Below, piece after piece: positions 46,248 to 60,500 of a stretch of DNA of 64,000 nt. Each line of letters opens with the position of its first letter. Position 1 is the stretch's first letter. The notes below the pieces were generated by a model that did no database searches, was not told the DNA's origin, and was given only the letters and a program-made list of their open reading frames with translations. The stretch comes from Callaeas wilsoni (Eukaryota; Chordata; Aves; Passeriformes; Callaeidae): assembly GCA_013398955.1 (NCBI GenBank), contig VWPU01004874.1:124001-188000 (forward strand). Reading direction: 5' to 3'. A program made the translations under genes and the position numbers.

Positions 46248-49200
46248 GAATTAAGTACAAAATTCTTAGTCTTCCTGGAGAAACACACAAGTAGCTGCCA
46301 CACATGGCATGACACAGCAAGATGATTTAATAATAAAATTAGTATGATGGACTGTCAGTCCTGAACACTTTGATTTAGAATTGGGCTTCTCAGAATTACC
46401 TTTAAAACACTCATACATTAAAAATGTAAATAACATCTGATTGTTTTGAGAAGGCTACACTTTGAGCATCTAGATATTCTTTGGTGTGTTCTCTCTAATT
46501 TTTAACTACTTTTTTTAATGTTAACAAATGTAAGGCTTTGTTTCTGTATATAAATTTTCTGCTTTAGTTTCACTAAACCCAGAACAAGACAGCACAATAA
46601 TTCACGGTTACTTCATGCGTGCTGCCATGAGAATGATTAAACTAATGCTCTCTCAAGGCATTGCAAAGGAAAAGCATTCAGCTGTTGCAGGTTTCCATTG
46701 CTAATACCCAAATGCAACAGGTAACAGCCATGAATTTAGATTATCCTGCAGCATATTCCTATAATACTCTTTATTCTGTGTATGTAATTTCCTGACTCTG
46801 TCAGCATTCGTGGGAAATGCTTATCTGAGCTACTACAGCACTGTTGTTTTGTTTTTATATTTCACCAGAATTGTAAACTCTTACGAAAACTCTAAGGTTC
46901 AATGACAGCTCCCAGTACTTTTTAGCATTTTATCACAGCTGCTCATTTTAATATTAAAAGTGGTCCCAATTTGTGGCCAGTCTTGAACAAGCAGAAATGT
47001 ATCGAGTGTTTAGAAAAGGAGAAGGAAAAAAATAGATACAGATTTCCTTCTACACTTTGATCTTTACTGTTCTGTTGTCTCATGCAAATTATTTTACCTC
47101 TTGGTGATCCTTTCCTGGTGGTGTATCAGAGATAATTCACAGAAGGAAATATACCTGCCTCAAAATACAGCAGGAGCATTTCTAAAAAGATTTCTATATA
47201 TGTAGAGCCTTTGATGTTTATTAGTCTCACTGCATACTGAAAATTCAAATCAAGGCATCAGAAAACCCTTGAGACAAATGCATAATTCATATTTTCTATT
47301 TACTATACAGGGTCTATGTATTATATTATTTTTATTGATTTCTGTTCATGGAATATTTGTAAAATAATAAAATTCTCGATATTGTTATATATTATTCTAA
47401 CTTTTTATCTCATTAATTTCTTCAGAGTTGACTTCTAAAATGATGACACTGTCATAATTTACTTACCTTAGCTAGTGCTATACTGATCATTTTTTAGATT
47501 AGGAAATTACCCAGGGTTGTGGGACCTTCTGAAACACACATCATCATATTTGTCTAATTATTTTAAGAATTCTTTCCTACTCACTGGAAGCAAAGCTGAC
47601 CATTTTTTCTTACTGTACAACTGCATCATATACCAATAGGGCATAGATATTTCCCATTCATTTCTGATCGAAGAAATTATTTTAATGCTTGCTGTCTGGG
47701 AAGCTCCTGTTATTATAGATTTGCCTGTGTGTTTTATTCACCTGTCACTGGTGTGGCACTTTCCATTGAGATGTTTCTACAGCTGATGACAAAAATATTT
47801 TACAATAAAGTGCTGTCAGCATGACTGAATCAGGTACTCTCAGATCAGCTGCACCTCTAAGAGGTTGCATCGTGTGTAGAGGGTGCTACAGGAAAATCAA
47901 ATTGAAGATGTCTTGGAAGGGAGTTTAAAAATGGCCTAACAAAAGAAGTCAAATTTCAGACAGTGTTCTTCTCTGGAAAAAAAATTAAATCCATGTATAA
48001 ATCCAGGAATAAGAAAGACCCTTCAACCTTTACCTACAGGACATCAGCAAAATCTATTCTGTGATTCAAATCCAGCTTTACAGAGCCCAACTTAATAGCA
48101 TCGATTTATTATTACCTATTATGTAGATTTATACACTATAATAACACAATTTTACTCACTATGAAGTAACATTTAATTAATCAGAGGAATAGAAGACATA
48201 ATACAAAGATGCCATTTTAGGAGAACTGATGGAATTAGAATTATCAACCAAAATCTTCCTGCTTTTCCATTTGAAAATACATGAGAAGCAGTTTTCAGGC
48301 AAAATTTGGAGTCTTAATTTCTGAAATATATCTAGAATATAAATAGGATCCAAGTTTGAGTTTCTCATGCGCCCATTCTGTGGTGAGAACTACCTCTGGC
48401 CTCCATTTTTGGAGTATTACAATGCTTTTTCTAATTCTCATAATAAGACAAAGAAAACAAAGATACACAAGCTGAAGAACGAGGACTTGCAGCTGCATCC
48501 TGTAAATTAAAAGGAAAAAAAATCAAAATAAAATCAAAATCATCCAAGAACAGGCCACTTCTCAACCATCCTAAAAGCAGTAAATAAGGTGTAAGTTATG
48601 CTTAAGCCAGTATTTGCTGAGAGAACATTAGTCCAGATAGAAGCAGTTACCCCTTTCAAATTATCTGTTGGATTATAAGATCATTACTGCTCAAGTTCCT
48701 TATTTTTTGTTTATAGAGCATCTAAAAACAGAGAAAACCAACCCTGAACCATAATGACTTCCTATTATAAAAAGACCAAAAATTTGCATTTTTTTCCTGT
48801 AACGTATCTACGTATGGAGGGGAGGGAGGTGGAAGGAAACAGACCCTGTGTTTTCAATGTTTTGAACTTCAGGGAAAATATTTTTGCAGTGAGTTAGCCC
48901 ACAGAATGTATAATATGAAACAAAAAGAAGATTATAGAATCTATTTTTCTTTGGTATAACCTCCTAAAAGACAACAGGCCTATTGGAGACAGGATTTAAA
49001 CTTAGTTCAGTCACAACTTCTGGAATAAAGATAAAATGGAAGATAAAACCTAGTAAGATTTTCATATGATTTCAGCAATCCACAAAAAACCCAGGGTCTT
49101 CTGTAACATCACTTCTCAAAAATGGTCACTGCAAGACTTTCCTTAGGCAGTGATATCTCAGATACAGCAGAGAAGACAATAAAAATGCAACAAACTGCAA

Positions 49201-52200
49201 TGCATAATTCCTCGAGTCTTTCTGGCAACTCTGCCGGGGAGTCTCAGAATTCATCACACACTGAAAGAAAATTTTAGGGAGTATCTAAGGAAAAAAACCT
49301 CTTTGAACTGCATTTTTATACATCACACTGACCTCATAACCTGGTTTATAGCTATCAGCTCTTTAAAGATGCAACCACATGTCAGTAATTGGCAATTTTA
49401 GCATTTCACGTTCAGAGGGAGAAATGCACCGTGAAGAGTGGGGAGTGCTGCAGCTCAGTTTTGCCTTGTGCACCAAAAACTGGACTTGTTTTTGTAACAT
49501 TCGTCCAAATACAGGCAGATGGAGACTGGAATGGTTTGCAGGACCCGTGCTGCCTCAAAGGGTGCTGCTGAAAGGCATGAGGATGTTCCTCATCTCATAA
49601 CCACCCCTCTTTACTCACACTTTACTTCTAGGCTTAGTTGCCAGCTGCGAGCCATTCTCATCAGTTCCTGTGCAAGCAAGCACAGGATTTTAGAAGACTT
49701 TAATTTTATAAACTTCCCCATTTTTAAAGAAGAGCCCTTTCAATGGGTATGGCTACAATGGCAGTGTCTGTATTGACATAAATTCAGTCAGGAAAAAAAA
49801 TAAAGCCTCATTTCAAATCACAGGCAGCTTATTTATCACAGTCAAGCTGCCAAGTATGGCTGTGCAAAATCTGTCAGTTTTAAAACGCTACTTACTGCAT
49901 ATTCAAAGCCTCTTCAAAGAATATTTCCTTGAGTTACATCACATGCAGCCACCCACATCTCCCCACGTCCTGCCTACGCCTCCAAACAATTCAGGTAGCA
50001 GGGTGACAGAGCAACATTAACCTATCACATCTGAAGGGTTTTTTAGGGCTTTGTTTTGATTGGGAGCTTTTTAAAGACAAAATTAGAACAAAAACCCCCT
50101 TGCCTTTCTCAACATTAGGTTTCCCAATATCTATGTTCTCTTTTAGAGACTTCTTCCACTAATAATGAGCTCTGGCTGCTAGGGGTCCTTTAGGTAATGA
50201 TTTCTGCAGGAAGTCTTGTTAAACAAAAATGTAAGAAATAACAATCTCACCCACCAGAACCCCATTTGTACAGCAAAATTCCAGCAAGGATGCCATTCTG
50301 CCACTTCAACTCCACAGAGCAACACTTGGCTCAAGATGAACAGCTCACTTTTGTTGGAGGGATTTAGTTCAGGCAGGGAAGGATTACTCACCATGAGTTA
50401 CAACGGCAGTATTTGGCCAGAGAAGCCAGGGCAGCCTTTGCAATACCAACACATTATTTTAAAACAGCAGGGAAATGGGTCTTTACAAAGAAAAAGAAAA
50501 AGTTATAAAGGAGGATCAAATACTGTCTTAATTGAAGTAGAAATTCTGTTTTTAATTCATCTAGTTGCGTTAAACTGCTAATAGGCTAATTTGAAGAGCC
50601 CAGCGCATTCAAGAAGCTGGTATTTAATTAACAAAATCATTCTTCACACAATGCCAGACAAGAGGTCAATCCCTGAATGAGGAGCTCCCTTGAGAGAAAA
50701 AAAAAGCATGATTAATACTGCAGAAACTTCTCATTCTTCTGCTGCTAAATATCACTGACTGGGAAGGGGACACCATTGTTTCTTAGGTAATTTTTTTTTT
50801 GCATAGCTATCCCTCTTTTCCTTGTCTCTTTATCTGACCCCTGCATCCTTTCCTCTAGTGGATTTTGACCTCTATCTGGCTTTATGCATTTATGATTATA
50901 TTTATAAACTGAACCCTGGTTGTATTACTGATGCAGACTTCTGCCACGGACACAGGAGTTTCACTGATGCCATTTTAGAGTCCATCTAGAAGTTCCAACA
51001 CCATGCCAGCAAAATGGCTGCTCCCGGCTTAAAAGGATTTTACATGCCCCTAAAAATACCGGGCAGACTTCAAGGGATTCCTAAAAATATTTCAAGCTAC
51101 TATGCCAGTCAACCTCCATTCCTTGGCTTCAGAATGAGACCTTGTAAGAATTCATTACCTCAATTCAATTTTATTTCAAGGGGTTGCTCGGGATGAATAA
51201 GGTAACAGAACCCAGTCCCTATTAGGACAGTATGCACACACCAAACTGAAGCAGTGAGAGGTTCTGGGAATATTGATGAACAAGGAGAAGAGATTATTTG
51301 AACACAAGGCATTTTAACAAGCAAAGTGAGACCGCTTGGTGAACACATTCAAGAGTCCTGGCAGGCATGATTATATAGGTAGAACTCAGAATAATTTTCA
51401 GTCAGGGAAGTTTCTTCCTTGCTCCTTAAGTCAGGGCAATTAAAATCGACGTTTACTACTGCTCAGCTGAGGAAACACTGAAGAGAATATCTATAAATAG
51501 CCGTGAGGATCTTTAAAAGGTAGTTTTTGTCAGTGGCAAGATGCTTTCACAATTAGAAAACCCTGCCTGGAGTTCTATAAACCACAACGGCCTTTCCTCA
51601 CCAGCCAGGCTTCTCAATTAGCACCAAGTTGCTTCTGGCTCACTCCTTCCCATAACTAACACTGTGCTTGTTATCCCCAAGTGTTTAAATCAAAATTAGT
51701 GACCTTCTGTTATTTATTACATGACAGTTATTTGGTGTTGACCTTAAAGAGAAGGTGTTTAAATGTATGTGAACATGTATTCATAAAACTTTAGGAAAAA
51801 ATTTACATTTATATTGCACACAAAGACTGCAGCTTTCTCTCTCTGGTATTTCTGCTTCTTACAGACTTTAGTCTGTGGACAATGTTAATGACTTACAAAG
51901 CGTAACACTTTTCTATTTTAAAGAAAATGTCACATTTCCACAACATATGTGGAATATATGATTCCTCCCTGCAATTCAATCTGTACACAATACTTGAGCA
52001 AAAGATCAAGTATAGCATCTTTTGAAAGAAAGATAATTAAGAACCAATGGAAAACAATAGTGGAAGGGCAATGGCAAATGTGTGGGCAGCCTTTGGTAGT
52101 AACCTAAGAAAAAGACAAATTACATTTACATTCTATCAGCAAACCAGTTGACAAAAAGTAGTTATTCATTGGACACAACATAATTCCTTTTAAGCTTCAG

Positions 52201-54166
52201 CAATATGTTCTCCTCACTTCTGAACTGAAATAACTGCTTTCAGAATTACTTCACAGGTCTGAAAACAACTCCCGGGAAAAATGTCACTTCTGTTCTCTTT
52301 TCTCCATTGTATTTGTGTGATTCACCATGAATGTTCAGCAGTCTTAGGCAGAGAAGTTTGGTTGCAGGAGTGCAATTATAGAAAAAGCAATTTTATGGTA
52401 TATCTTGGAGGAAAAAACCAACATTTTATTAAGAATAGAGGCACAATTTGCCTTGGATTCCTCTGCGATCTAAATTTAAGAACTGTGAACATCCTTTACC
52501 ATTGGTTGTGAATTGTTATGTCAGAATAAACCAGTAGAAATCAAATTCATTATTATGAGAATGATTTCAAGTGGAATATTCAATAGACCATTCACATGCT
52601 CCCAAAGTCTATCCTTTACACCTTTAGTATATTTAAGCAGAACAAATACGTGAATCAGCAGATAAACTCTTTTCTATAGGTGAGCAATACCTTAAAAACA
52701 AAGATTATTGGACATTTCATGCTAGACTAAGCCTTCCACATCTGTTCAACCCTGTAATTGCAAATACAAAAAGAACACAGTCCTGAACTACACCTTTAAA
52801 AGTCAGATTAAGTTCTTTAAATGCCTGAATATGATCCTTGTTCAGTGCAGCACAGGTTTACACTACTTTTCTTGCAGCTTAATTAAAAACCAAGAAATAG
52901 GGTCTTCCTGGAGACCTGGAGAGTATGACATTCTTTGTATTATTTATTATATAAATCATATTATATAATTCACCATAATGCAAAGTTTCCCTTGAATGCA
53001 GTTACAGAAGCACTGGTAACAAAGTTTCACTGCACTTCTGACCTGTGACATCACTCTCAGGTGCTGTTTCAAACTTAATTCTAAGACAGTTTGTAATCTT
53101 CAAAGTGTTACTAAGCATCATTACAAAGAAAAAATACTAGAAAAGCAAGAAATGACATTCTTCCCATACTGCAGATACACAGTCCTTTAAAAAGTCCACA
53201 TTCTTCTGTAAGGAAAAAAAAGAAATGACGCAAGCACTGAATCTTTACAGTCAATAGGTTCTACATGGAAATTGCTTGGAATTTTCAGCATATTTTTGCC
53301 CAAATTTGTCTTATTTACCTATTTTATTTTCTTTATGTAGTTACACATTGCAAGGGCTTCATAATAATCTCGAGGTCCTAAATCTGTTGGTGTTCTTACA
53401 TCTTTACAGCTAGTTAATGGTCTCTGTTAAAGAATTCATGAAACATTTCCTTAGAGAGTGTGCTTGTTGTTCCTAACAGCCTCTGGACCCAGCAGTGGGT
53501 GAAGTCCTTTATCACAGAGGGGGAAAAAAAGTCCTTTTTATTCATCAGGTTTCAAGATTTTCATTTAAGAGCTACTGAATAAAAGTCCAGAACTAGTGAA
53601 AACAAAGGAACCAAAGAATTCGTTCAATATAAATTTACACCTGCTTCATTTTGAAGCATTTTAGAAGAAAACTTCATTGGAAAAGAGACATCAAAACCAA
53701 CCGAGTAGTAGGTAGACATTTCTTAGCCTCTGTGTGGACTGGAATCATACTGGAGGTCCCATGAGTAAATTACCAGCTTTCTTCCCTTGTTATAATTTTC
53801 AGGACCTTGCTCATAGCAATAACCTGAAACATCTCTGCTTCTTTGTTTCAGAATAATGCCCTGTGAGAGGACAGGTAAAAACGCTCTCACAGTAATTACG
53901 CAGAACTTCTCAAAGTGTGAGGAATTTGGAATAGAATTGTGCTTTTTAATCACGATGACTTCCTTGAGATATAAAAGTTAGAGTACATTTAATTGAATTG
54001 CAGGTTTAACATCTGTTTTCACAATTTCATGGAAACCTACTATTAAAGTGGCTACTTTATCAGAAATTGGTATTCTTGTGTCAAAAATATTTTCCTCATA
54101 GTTAGAAATAATTTCTTTCATGGATTCATAGCAACCCTGCTATACCACCACTCCGAAGGCTACCAG

Positions 54167-54179
54167 AAAAAAAAAAAAA
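54167..54179. repeat. Poly(A) run
   Basis: Thirteen A followed by TTCAG. No retroposed body is recognisable upstream. Confidence 0.8.
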
Positions 54180-54492
54180 TTCAGTGGATTTTTGTAGGAA
54201 TCAGTGTTCTTATTAGGGAAATTAGAGATTGGAGTAATAAACAGGATTCCTTAATTCACCCTGAAATTAATATATTCTGCATCCCTGCACTACCCCAGTA
54301 GAATATCTAGGAATAACTCATCTCAAAGGCATAGTTTTTTCCAATTCTATAAGTTTTGTGTGCAAAGAAAAAAAAAATTAGTTCCATGATGCCTGCACTG
54401 AATTGGTTTTTCACATCTGAGTTTTGATAGGCTTCAGGTTTTTTTCCTCTGTTCTAACAGCACCAGAGACATTAAAGAGTCAGATTTATGCT

Positions 54493-54520
54493 TTAAATAT
54501 ATATTGTATATATATTTAGT
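54493..54520. repeat. Short (TA)n-like tract
   Basis: Alternating T and A broken by one TG step (ATATATATTGTATATATATT). Simple-sequence DNA, nearly self-complementary. Confidence 0.75.
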
Positions 54521-57500
54521 TTCCTAAAAGCCCTGATGCACAACATTATTTCACATGGCTTTCAATTTTTGCTTTCTTTAGCTGTTAGAACATCCTAAAG
54601 AAGGAAAAAAAATAAAGATTCCTATACATAAGGAGAGGTGTCTAGGTGGGCAAACATTTTCATGTATCGTGATTTAATTCAAAGGGCCATTAAATGCTGA
54701 GAATTTAACTGGATCTCAGCAGAGAATTACAAGTCAGATTATTACAGAAGTTATAAAATAACTGAACTCTGGGGCTGTTCACATGTCAGCTGACTGGCTG
54801 GCCCATGGAAATTAATGCCAACAGACCCAGACTTGTGCCTTTGGTTTTCTCACACTACTTCATCTTCCAGTTTCTACTTCTGCTGTTAGGAATGTTTAAA
54901 TTTTATTTACACTTCAGCCTTTCAGTGTTCTATCAATAGAATGTTCCATTTTTTTCCAAAGTATTAATAGATTGACTCTCGTTACAAACTCAAAAACACT
55001 CCAAAGCAACCAAAGCCAAACCAACAGCAAATATATAGAATGAAAGACCCTAAATGCCCTAAACTTGATTTATTAGTTAAACAGAGTTTAATATTAATGT
55101 GAAATTAGATTATTTATTCATACAGTGCCTTGGTACATATACCACCATCTTGTCTGCAAAGATCTTCAGCACATTAAAGATTTTAGCTGCTTCCTCACAA
55201 AGAACCATCTTGTACTATAGACATGCTCCATATAAAGAGAGGAAAGTAGTGTTGAGATCTCTTCTGCTTTGGCAGATTAGTGAGAGACAAAGTATTTCAG
55301 CACAGAGGAACATAAAAATTTGGATTCTTAGGAAAACATTTCCTTATACGTCCACCTCTGAGTCCATGAAGGGTTATCTCTCTTCTTTTTACAAGGAGAG
55401 AGGAAATTTAAACTGTAGCACTTAAGTCACCCTGAGAAACTCCTCCATGCCCAAAAACATGAGGATTTCAGATATCCTTTTACAGCAATACCTTGATATT
55501 GGGTCTCTCATATATACAGATCACTTCAGTGCCTCACTAGACAAAAGCAGAAAATAAAACTATGACATCTGTAAATAAGGAATCACGATTCAGGGGAAAA
55601 GGCTGAATCTAGATACAAGAAGAAATGGAGTTTAGGAGGGTGTAGCAACTTTTATGCTTTAGCATTTATTAGTTGCAGCCACAATTGCAGCACAAATGAC
55701 TGATGGCTGATGAGTGAGTATTTGTGTGGTTTCAACAAGCTTCATTACTCAAAAGTGGTTTTTTCCTTCTCTTCATTTCCTTTTCACGGAAACCCTACTG
55801 ATGCTCTAATCAGGCTTATTGGACATTAACAAATTAGCATAAGTTTAGCATACCACAATTATTCACTTCAATATCTATACTCCCCCTCACATTACCAGGA
55901 GCAGATCATAACATCTATCAATTTCCCTCGAACACAGGCCTCAGAAGTGATATTTTTCACCACATTTTCCAGCCTTAGATATAGTCTCCCAACACCATCC
56001 TTACAGGCTCAGCTGTGCTGTATTTGGTTTGTTTAGTGCTACCTTTCAATACTCAACTAGAACTATTTCAGATTTTCAGTTGTCATTACCGCAGTGAATC
56101 GAGGGGGTTTTAATAGTTAGGTTCTTCAAAGAACAGGTTTTTGTGCACTCATCTGACAGTGTCAGGAATTCATGAACTCGTGATGATCCGTATTTGTTAC
56201 TGTGCTAAGCTCCTTGAGATGCAGACAACAAAATATATCATCTACCTTGAAAGAAACTGGTAAACAATTTTTTGGGATAAAAAACAGTGGTCCAACACTT
56301 AAAGTGTCTTTATCTGAAGCCCAAAATCCTGAGAATTGGGCCAGTTCCCCATTTTAACCCCATAATGACCAACTTTTAGCTTAGGATATGGAGTGTTCTA
56401 GCAAAGACTGGCACAATAGGAGGACTGGAAAGGAAGGGAAGGATCTCATTAGTAACCAATTCTGTAATTGCTTTTATTCTGGCCTTTGGGACACGCACTT
56501 TTCCACCCAGAAATGGCATCTTTGTCTTCCGCCTCTGCTGAAGCACTCGTGAAAATTTACTTCCTCTGATAATCTTGGGTGTTTTGGGACTAACTAAAGA
56601 GGTTAGATGCAGTATATAGCAACAGATAAAGTAATAGCTAGAATCTCACAGAAACCTCTTTTTTCCAAGAGAAGCAGCATGACATCACATAATCACATAG
56701 GAAATCCTCATAGTGATCAAGAAAATTGGGATTCCACAGAAAACAGTGTCACCCAGAGAAAATGAAATATCTTAATGCACCACCTAACCAGCGACAATCA
56801 CAGGGTTTTTTTTTCCTTTTTACTCCTTATTGAGAAATCTTTGCTTTTTTTGCTTTCTCCAAAACATTTATAATTATTCATAGCAGAATTCACTTACAGT
56901 TATTCAAGCAGAGAGTGAAGTCAGTGAACATGAATACCCAACTTCAAGGCACTGACTTTTGGTCTGTATTTATCAGGAACTGCAACACCTGTATTTTTTT
57001 TTAGTCCTGGAGATGAGGAGAAGAGTTTAGGATTAACAATTCAGATCTTTTAATGCCTCTTATGGGAAGTGACTTAATGGACTGCCCTTTTAGGAGACAT
57101 TCATGACAGAAAGATGAGAAAGAAAACAGCTTAGAAATTTCTCTCTGAGCATGAGGCTTCCACAAAGCTTGTGAAATACTAGCATCATCGAAATTGACTT
57201 AAATACTATAATTTAATTTGTTTTCACTCTTCAAAAGGTGAATGCCACCAGCAAAATGATATGCAAAGCATGCAAGCTACATGTAAAGGAAAAATCATAA
57301 AATATACAAAGAGGTGTTGACTCAGTTTTCCTGGAACACTCTCACAAACAGAGTGAAAAATCTGTTCTTTAACAGTGTTTTTACTGCTCTGTTCCTTCCT
57401 GGGAAGCTCTTCAGAGAATCCCCAAATCACCTCTTCTCTCTTCAGAGGTTTCTTTCTTGGAATCTTCCTTGACATGTGATGGGACATCCTAAATTCCTCA

Positions 57501-60500
57501 CCAAAGTTTTGTGAGGTTCTTCTCTTCACACATCCTGGAATGTTTCAGCCTTTCTGCAAGTTTCTTTACCTAAACTTCCCCCTCCCCTTTTAGAGGTACC
57601 AAATAACTTCTTTGATTAACAAAAATTGCACTATCACACATGTATTGCATAGCAAGCGTACAATTACATCTACCCACACTGCAGGGCTGGAGACAAAAAG
57701 CACAAGCAAGCACCTGACAATAGAGAGGCATAAACACTTCTCCAAGTAATAGTTTTATCCATTTTCTCTCTGTTTTAAAGTAATACATACACGAGGAGCC
57801 AATATTGTAGTAAAATCTTCGTGCTTGTTATTGCAGTGGGCTCTTAGGACTGCTGTTTGAAAGTCAACTGCTGAAATCTGGTACTGAGAGCTGTCATCTG
57901 CTGCCTGCCTACAAGCTGCCAATAGATTTTCATTTCTATTGCCATGGAAACAAAGGCTGGCATGACTTAGAGAAAAAGAGGGGAGGGAAAAAAACAAAGT
58001 CTCTTAGACAGCCAGAGTTTTCAAACTTTGACCCAAGATAGAATTCACCTTTAATCCCCATAAAGGTCACACTGAAAGGGTCAGGCAGGAATAGTGCCTG
58101 GTATTGTCCCTTTTTCTGATCTCTCAGCTGTCAAAACTGTGAGCCTGGCCAGATTAAGTCATGGATATCTTCTCTCCAGAGCAGCTGCCTTTCCAAGGCA
58201 GTCAGGAGTGGGAAAGGAGGATGAATATCTGGGATTTGTCTCACCTGGAAGCAGGGCAGAGCTGCTGAATCTGCCATGTGTGGGACTTGACAAGCATCAC
58301 AATCATGTCAGGCCCTGCCTAAACACTCCCATATTGTACCCAGAAAATGCATTAATCTGTAGCAGCTGCATTTCTCACTGCAAGTAGAAAACATTTCTGA
58401 ACTACCGGCTAAAGCAGCTCTTTCAACGTCTGTTACATATCATTACACAACACTTCCATTACAGTATTTTAACAGAATAATCATAGAATAGGAGTCAAAA
58501 TTTACCCAGCTTTAGGGTGGAACAAACCCTGCCATTTCGTAGCCACTTAGATTTAGTAGCCATTTCCAGAGTCTGTCAGGTATTGAAAGATTCATGCAGC
58601 TGTTTTTATTACACCTGACAGTGGCAGACTAGAAATGTAGCTTCTATAAACATTTGCAAGCTTCCTTTCATCCATTTTTTCTCCCCGATACTTTGTCTTC
58701 ATTGGTCACCAGGTGTCATTAACTGTGGAAGTTATCCCAGCTTTTACATTTTTTCCCAAGGATTATTAGTGGTTTTGAGCAATCATTTAGCTGTTAAAAT
58801 TAGCACAAGGAAAACTACAGTTTAATTAACTATTTGAACACAGTGTTGATCTCACTTTAGTTAGCTGGTGTATTTATGGTCTGTTTATTAATTTTTTTTT
58901 AATCATGCCCTGCTACTGACTGCTTGGGCCTTCTGTCCATTACAGCTCCTGTCTGATGCACATTTTTTCCCCCCATTTCTTAACTTCTTTTTGTATGACC
59001 TTTTCTTTCCTTCCTTTTACTTGGAGAGCACTAGGAGGGACCTGCTGGTGTTTCTCCTTGATCAGTGAAGTGTCCCCTGTGCTATCCTCTAAATCAGACT
59101 GTGTAAGCCAGAGGCTTAAACTCCTTGAAGCTTCTGCAACACGACTTTTCTTCAGACAGTACATCATCTCCTGAGATCACACAGAGGAAATCGATTCTGT
59201 GGGCAGGTACTGCGCCTGCAGTACTTCCAAAACTACTGCCCTAAACACAGACTGCCAAATAAAATGGAAAATGAATAAGGAAATACACCTGGGTACAGGT
59301 GTCCCCACACACCTGTCAGATTCTTGTTTTAAAGAACTCAAGGACTAAAGTCACAGATATTCTAGTTTAATGGGATCCATCCAGATCAATAGGGTGGAGC
59401 AGCAATCAGGGTTAGCAAAGGTAACAGACCCTTAGCACAACTATTATTTCAGGGGTTTAACAGCAGATTTTCATAAAAGCAAAGCAGACATCTTTTTTCC
59501 CTCCATACTACCTATCTTTTTTAAAAAATAATTTTTAAAATAAGTTTACTTTAGCCTATATCACAATCAGATGAAAACTCACAGTACATAAAATAACAGT
59601 TTGGTCTTTATTTGGGGTTTGGTATTAAATTTTAGGATTATATTTCCATTTTTCTAATTATATATGGAAAGGGTAGCAGTGGCTTCCTTGAAATGAACAA
59701 CAAGGAGTGATTATTTAATCATGTAATCACTAGCACAGGGGGAAGTGAAAAGCAAAACGAGAAACATGGCATGACTCACAAGGAAGTGCAAGGGCTGACA
59801 AGTGGCAGTGTCACTCCTCTGCCAGCCCCCAGGACTCGGGGAAGCAATCAGATCCTGGTGACCTGCAGATATTTACCCCACCTTTAAAGCTTGTTCCAAA
59901 GGAAGCCTAAGAAAAGCTCTTTGACAAAACAGCTCTGTTGTGCTTTGGCAGCCTTCCTGAGCACCTCCTGTGACCAGGTAAGGATCTCCAGGGGATTGCA
60001 GGCACTCAGAGGACAAGATTAAGCGAGGGAGATCAGGAATGATGAAGGTGGAGACAGCAAACAGAGGCAAAGATAGAAGTGACGTTCAGAGAATTAAGAG
60101 ATAGAAGAAAGGGTAAGCGGAGGTGAAGAAAAATATGGCATTTTTTGCCCCGTAGAATCAATTGTGTTTCAAAAAATATCAAGATGCTGCTCAAAAGAGG
60201 GATCAAGGACACAAAGAGGAAGTTTAAGGAAAAAAAGAGGATTCATGCAACTGCTACACAAACATCACTCAAACTACAGGCTAAAATTTTGTAGTCAATC
60301 AGCTCCTGCAGTGGGTGAGATTCACAGCCACTGGCCCTTGCACTTCCATCAGATTATTTCCTCGTGGTGGTTGTCAGGGAATCCTAAAGCTTACCTTCCC
60401 TCCCAGGTCCAGTAAGCCATTGTTAGGGCTATTTATTTCAGTCACTAATCTCATATTTCTTTGCCAGTACTACCTTCACTTGAAACACTAAGCTTTAGCC

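Noticed and set aside
58470..58510. AATCATAGAATAGG word like the end of an antisense CR1
   Set aside because: The next bases do not follow the CR1 consensus; too short to support an element.
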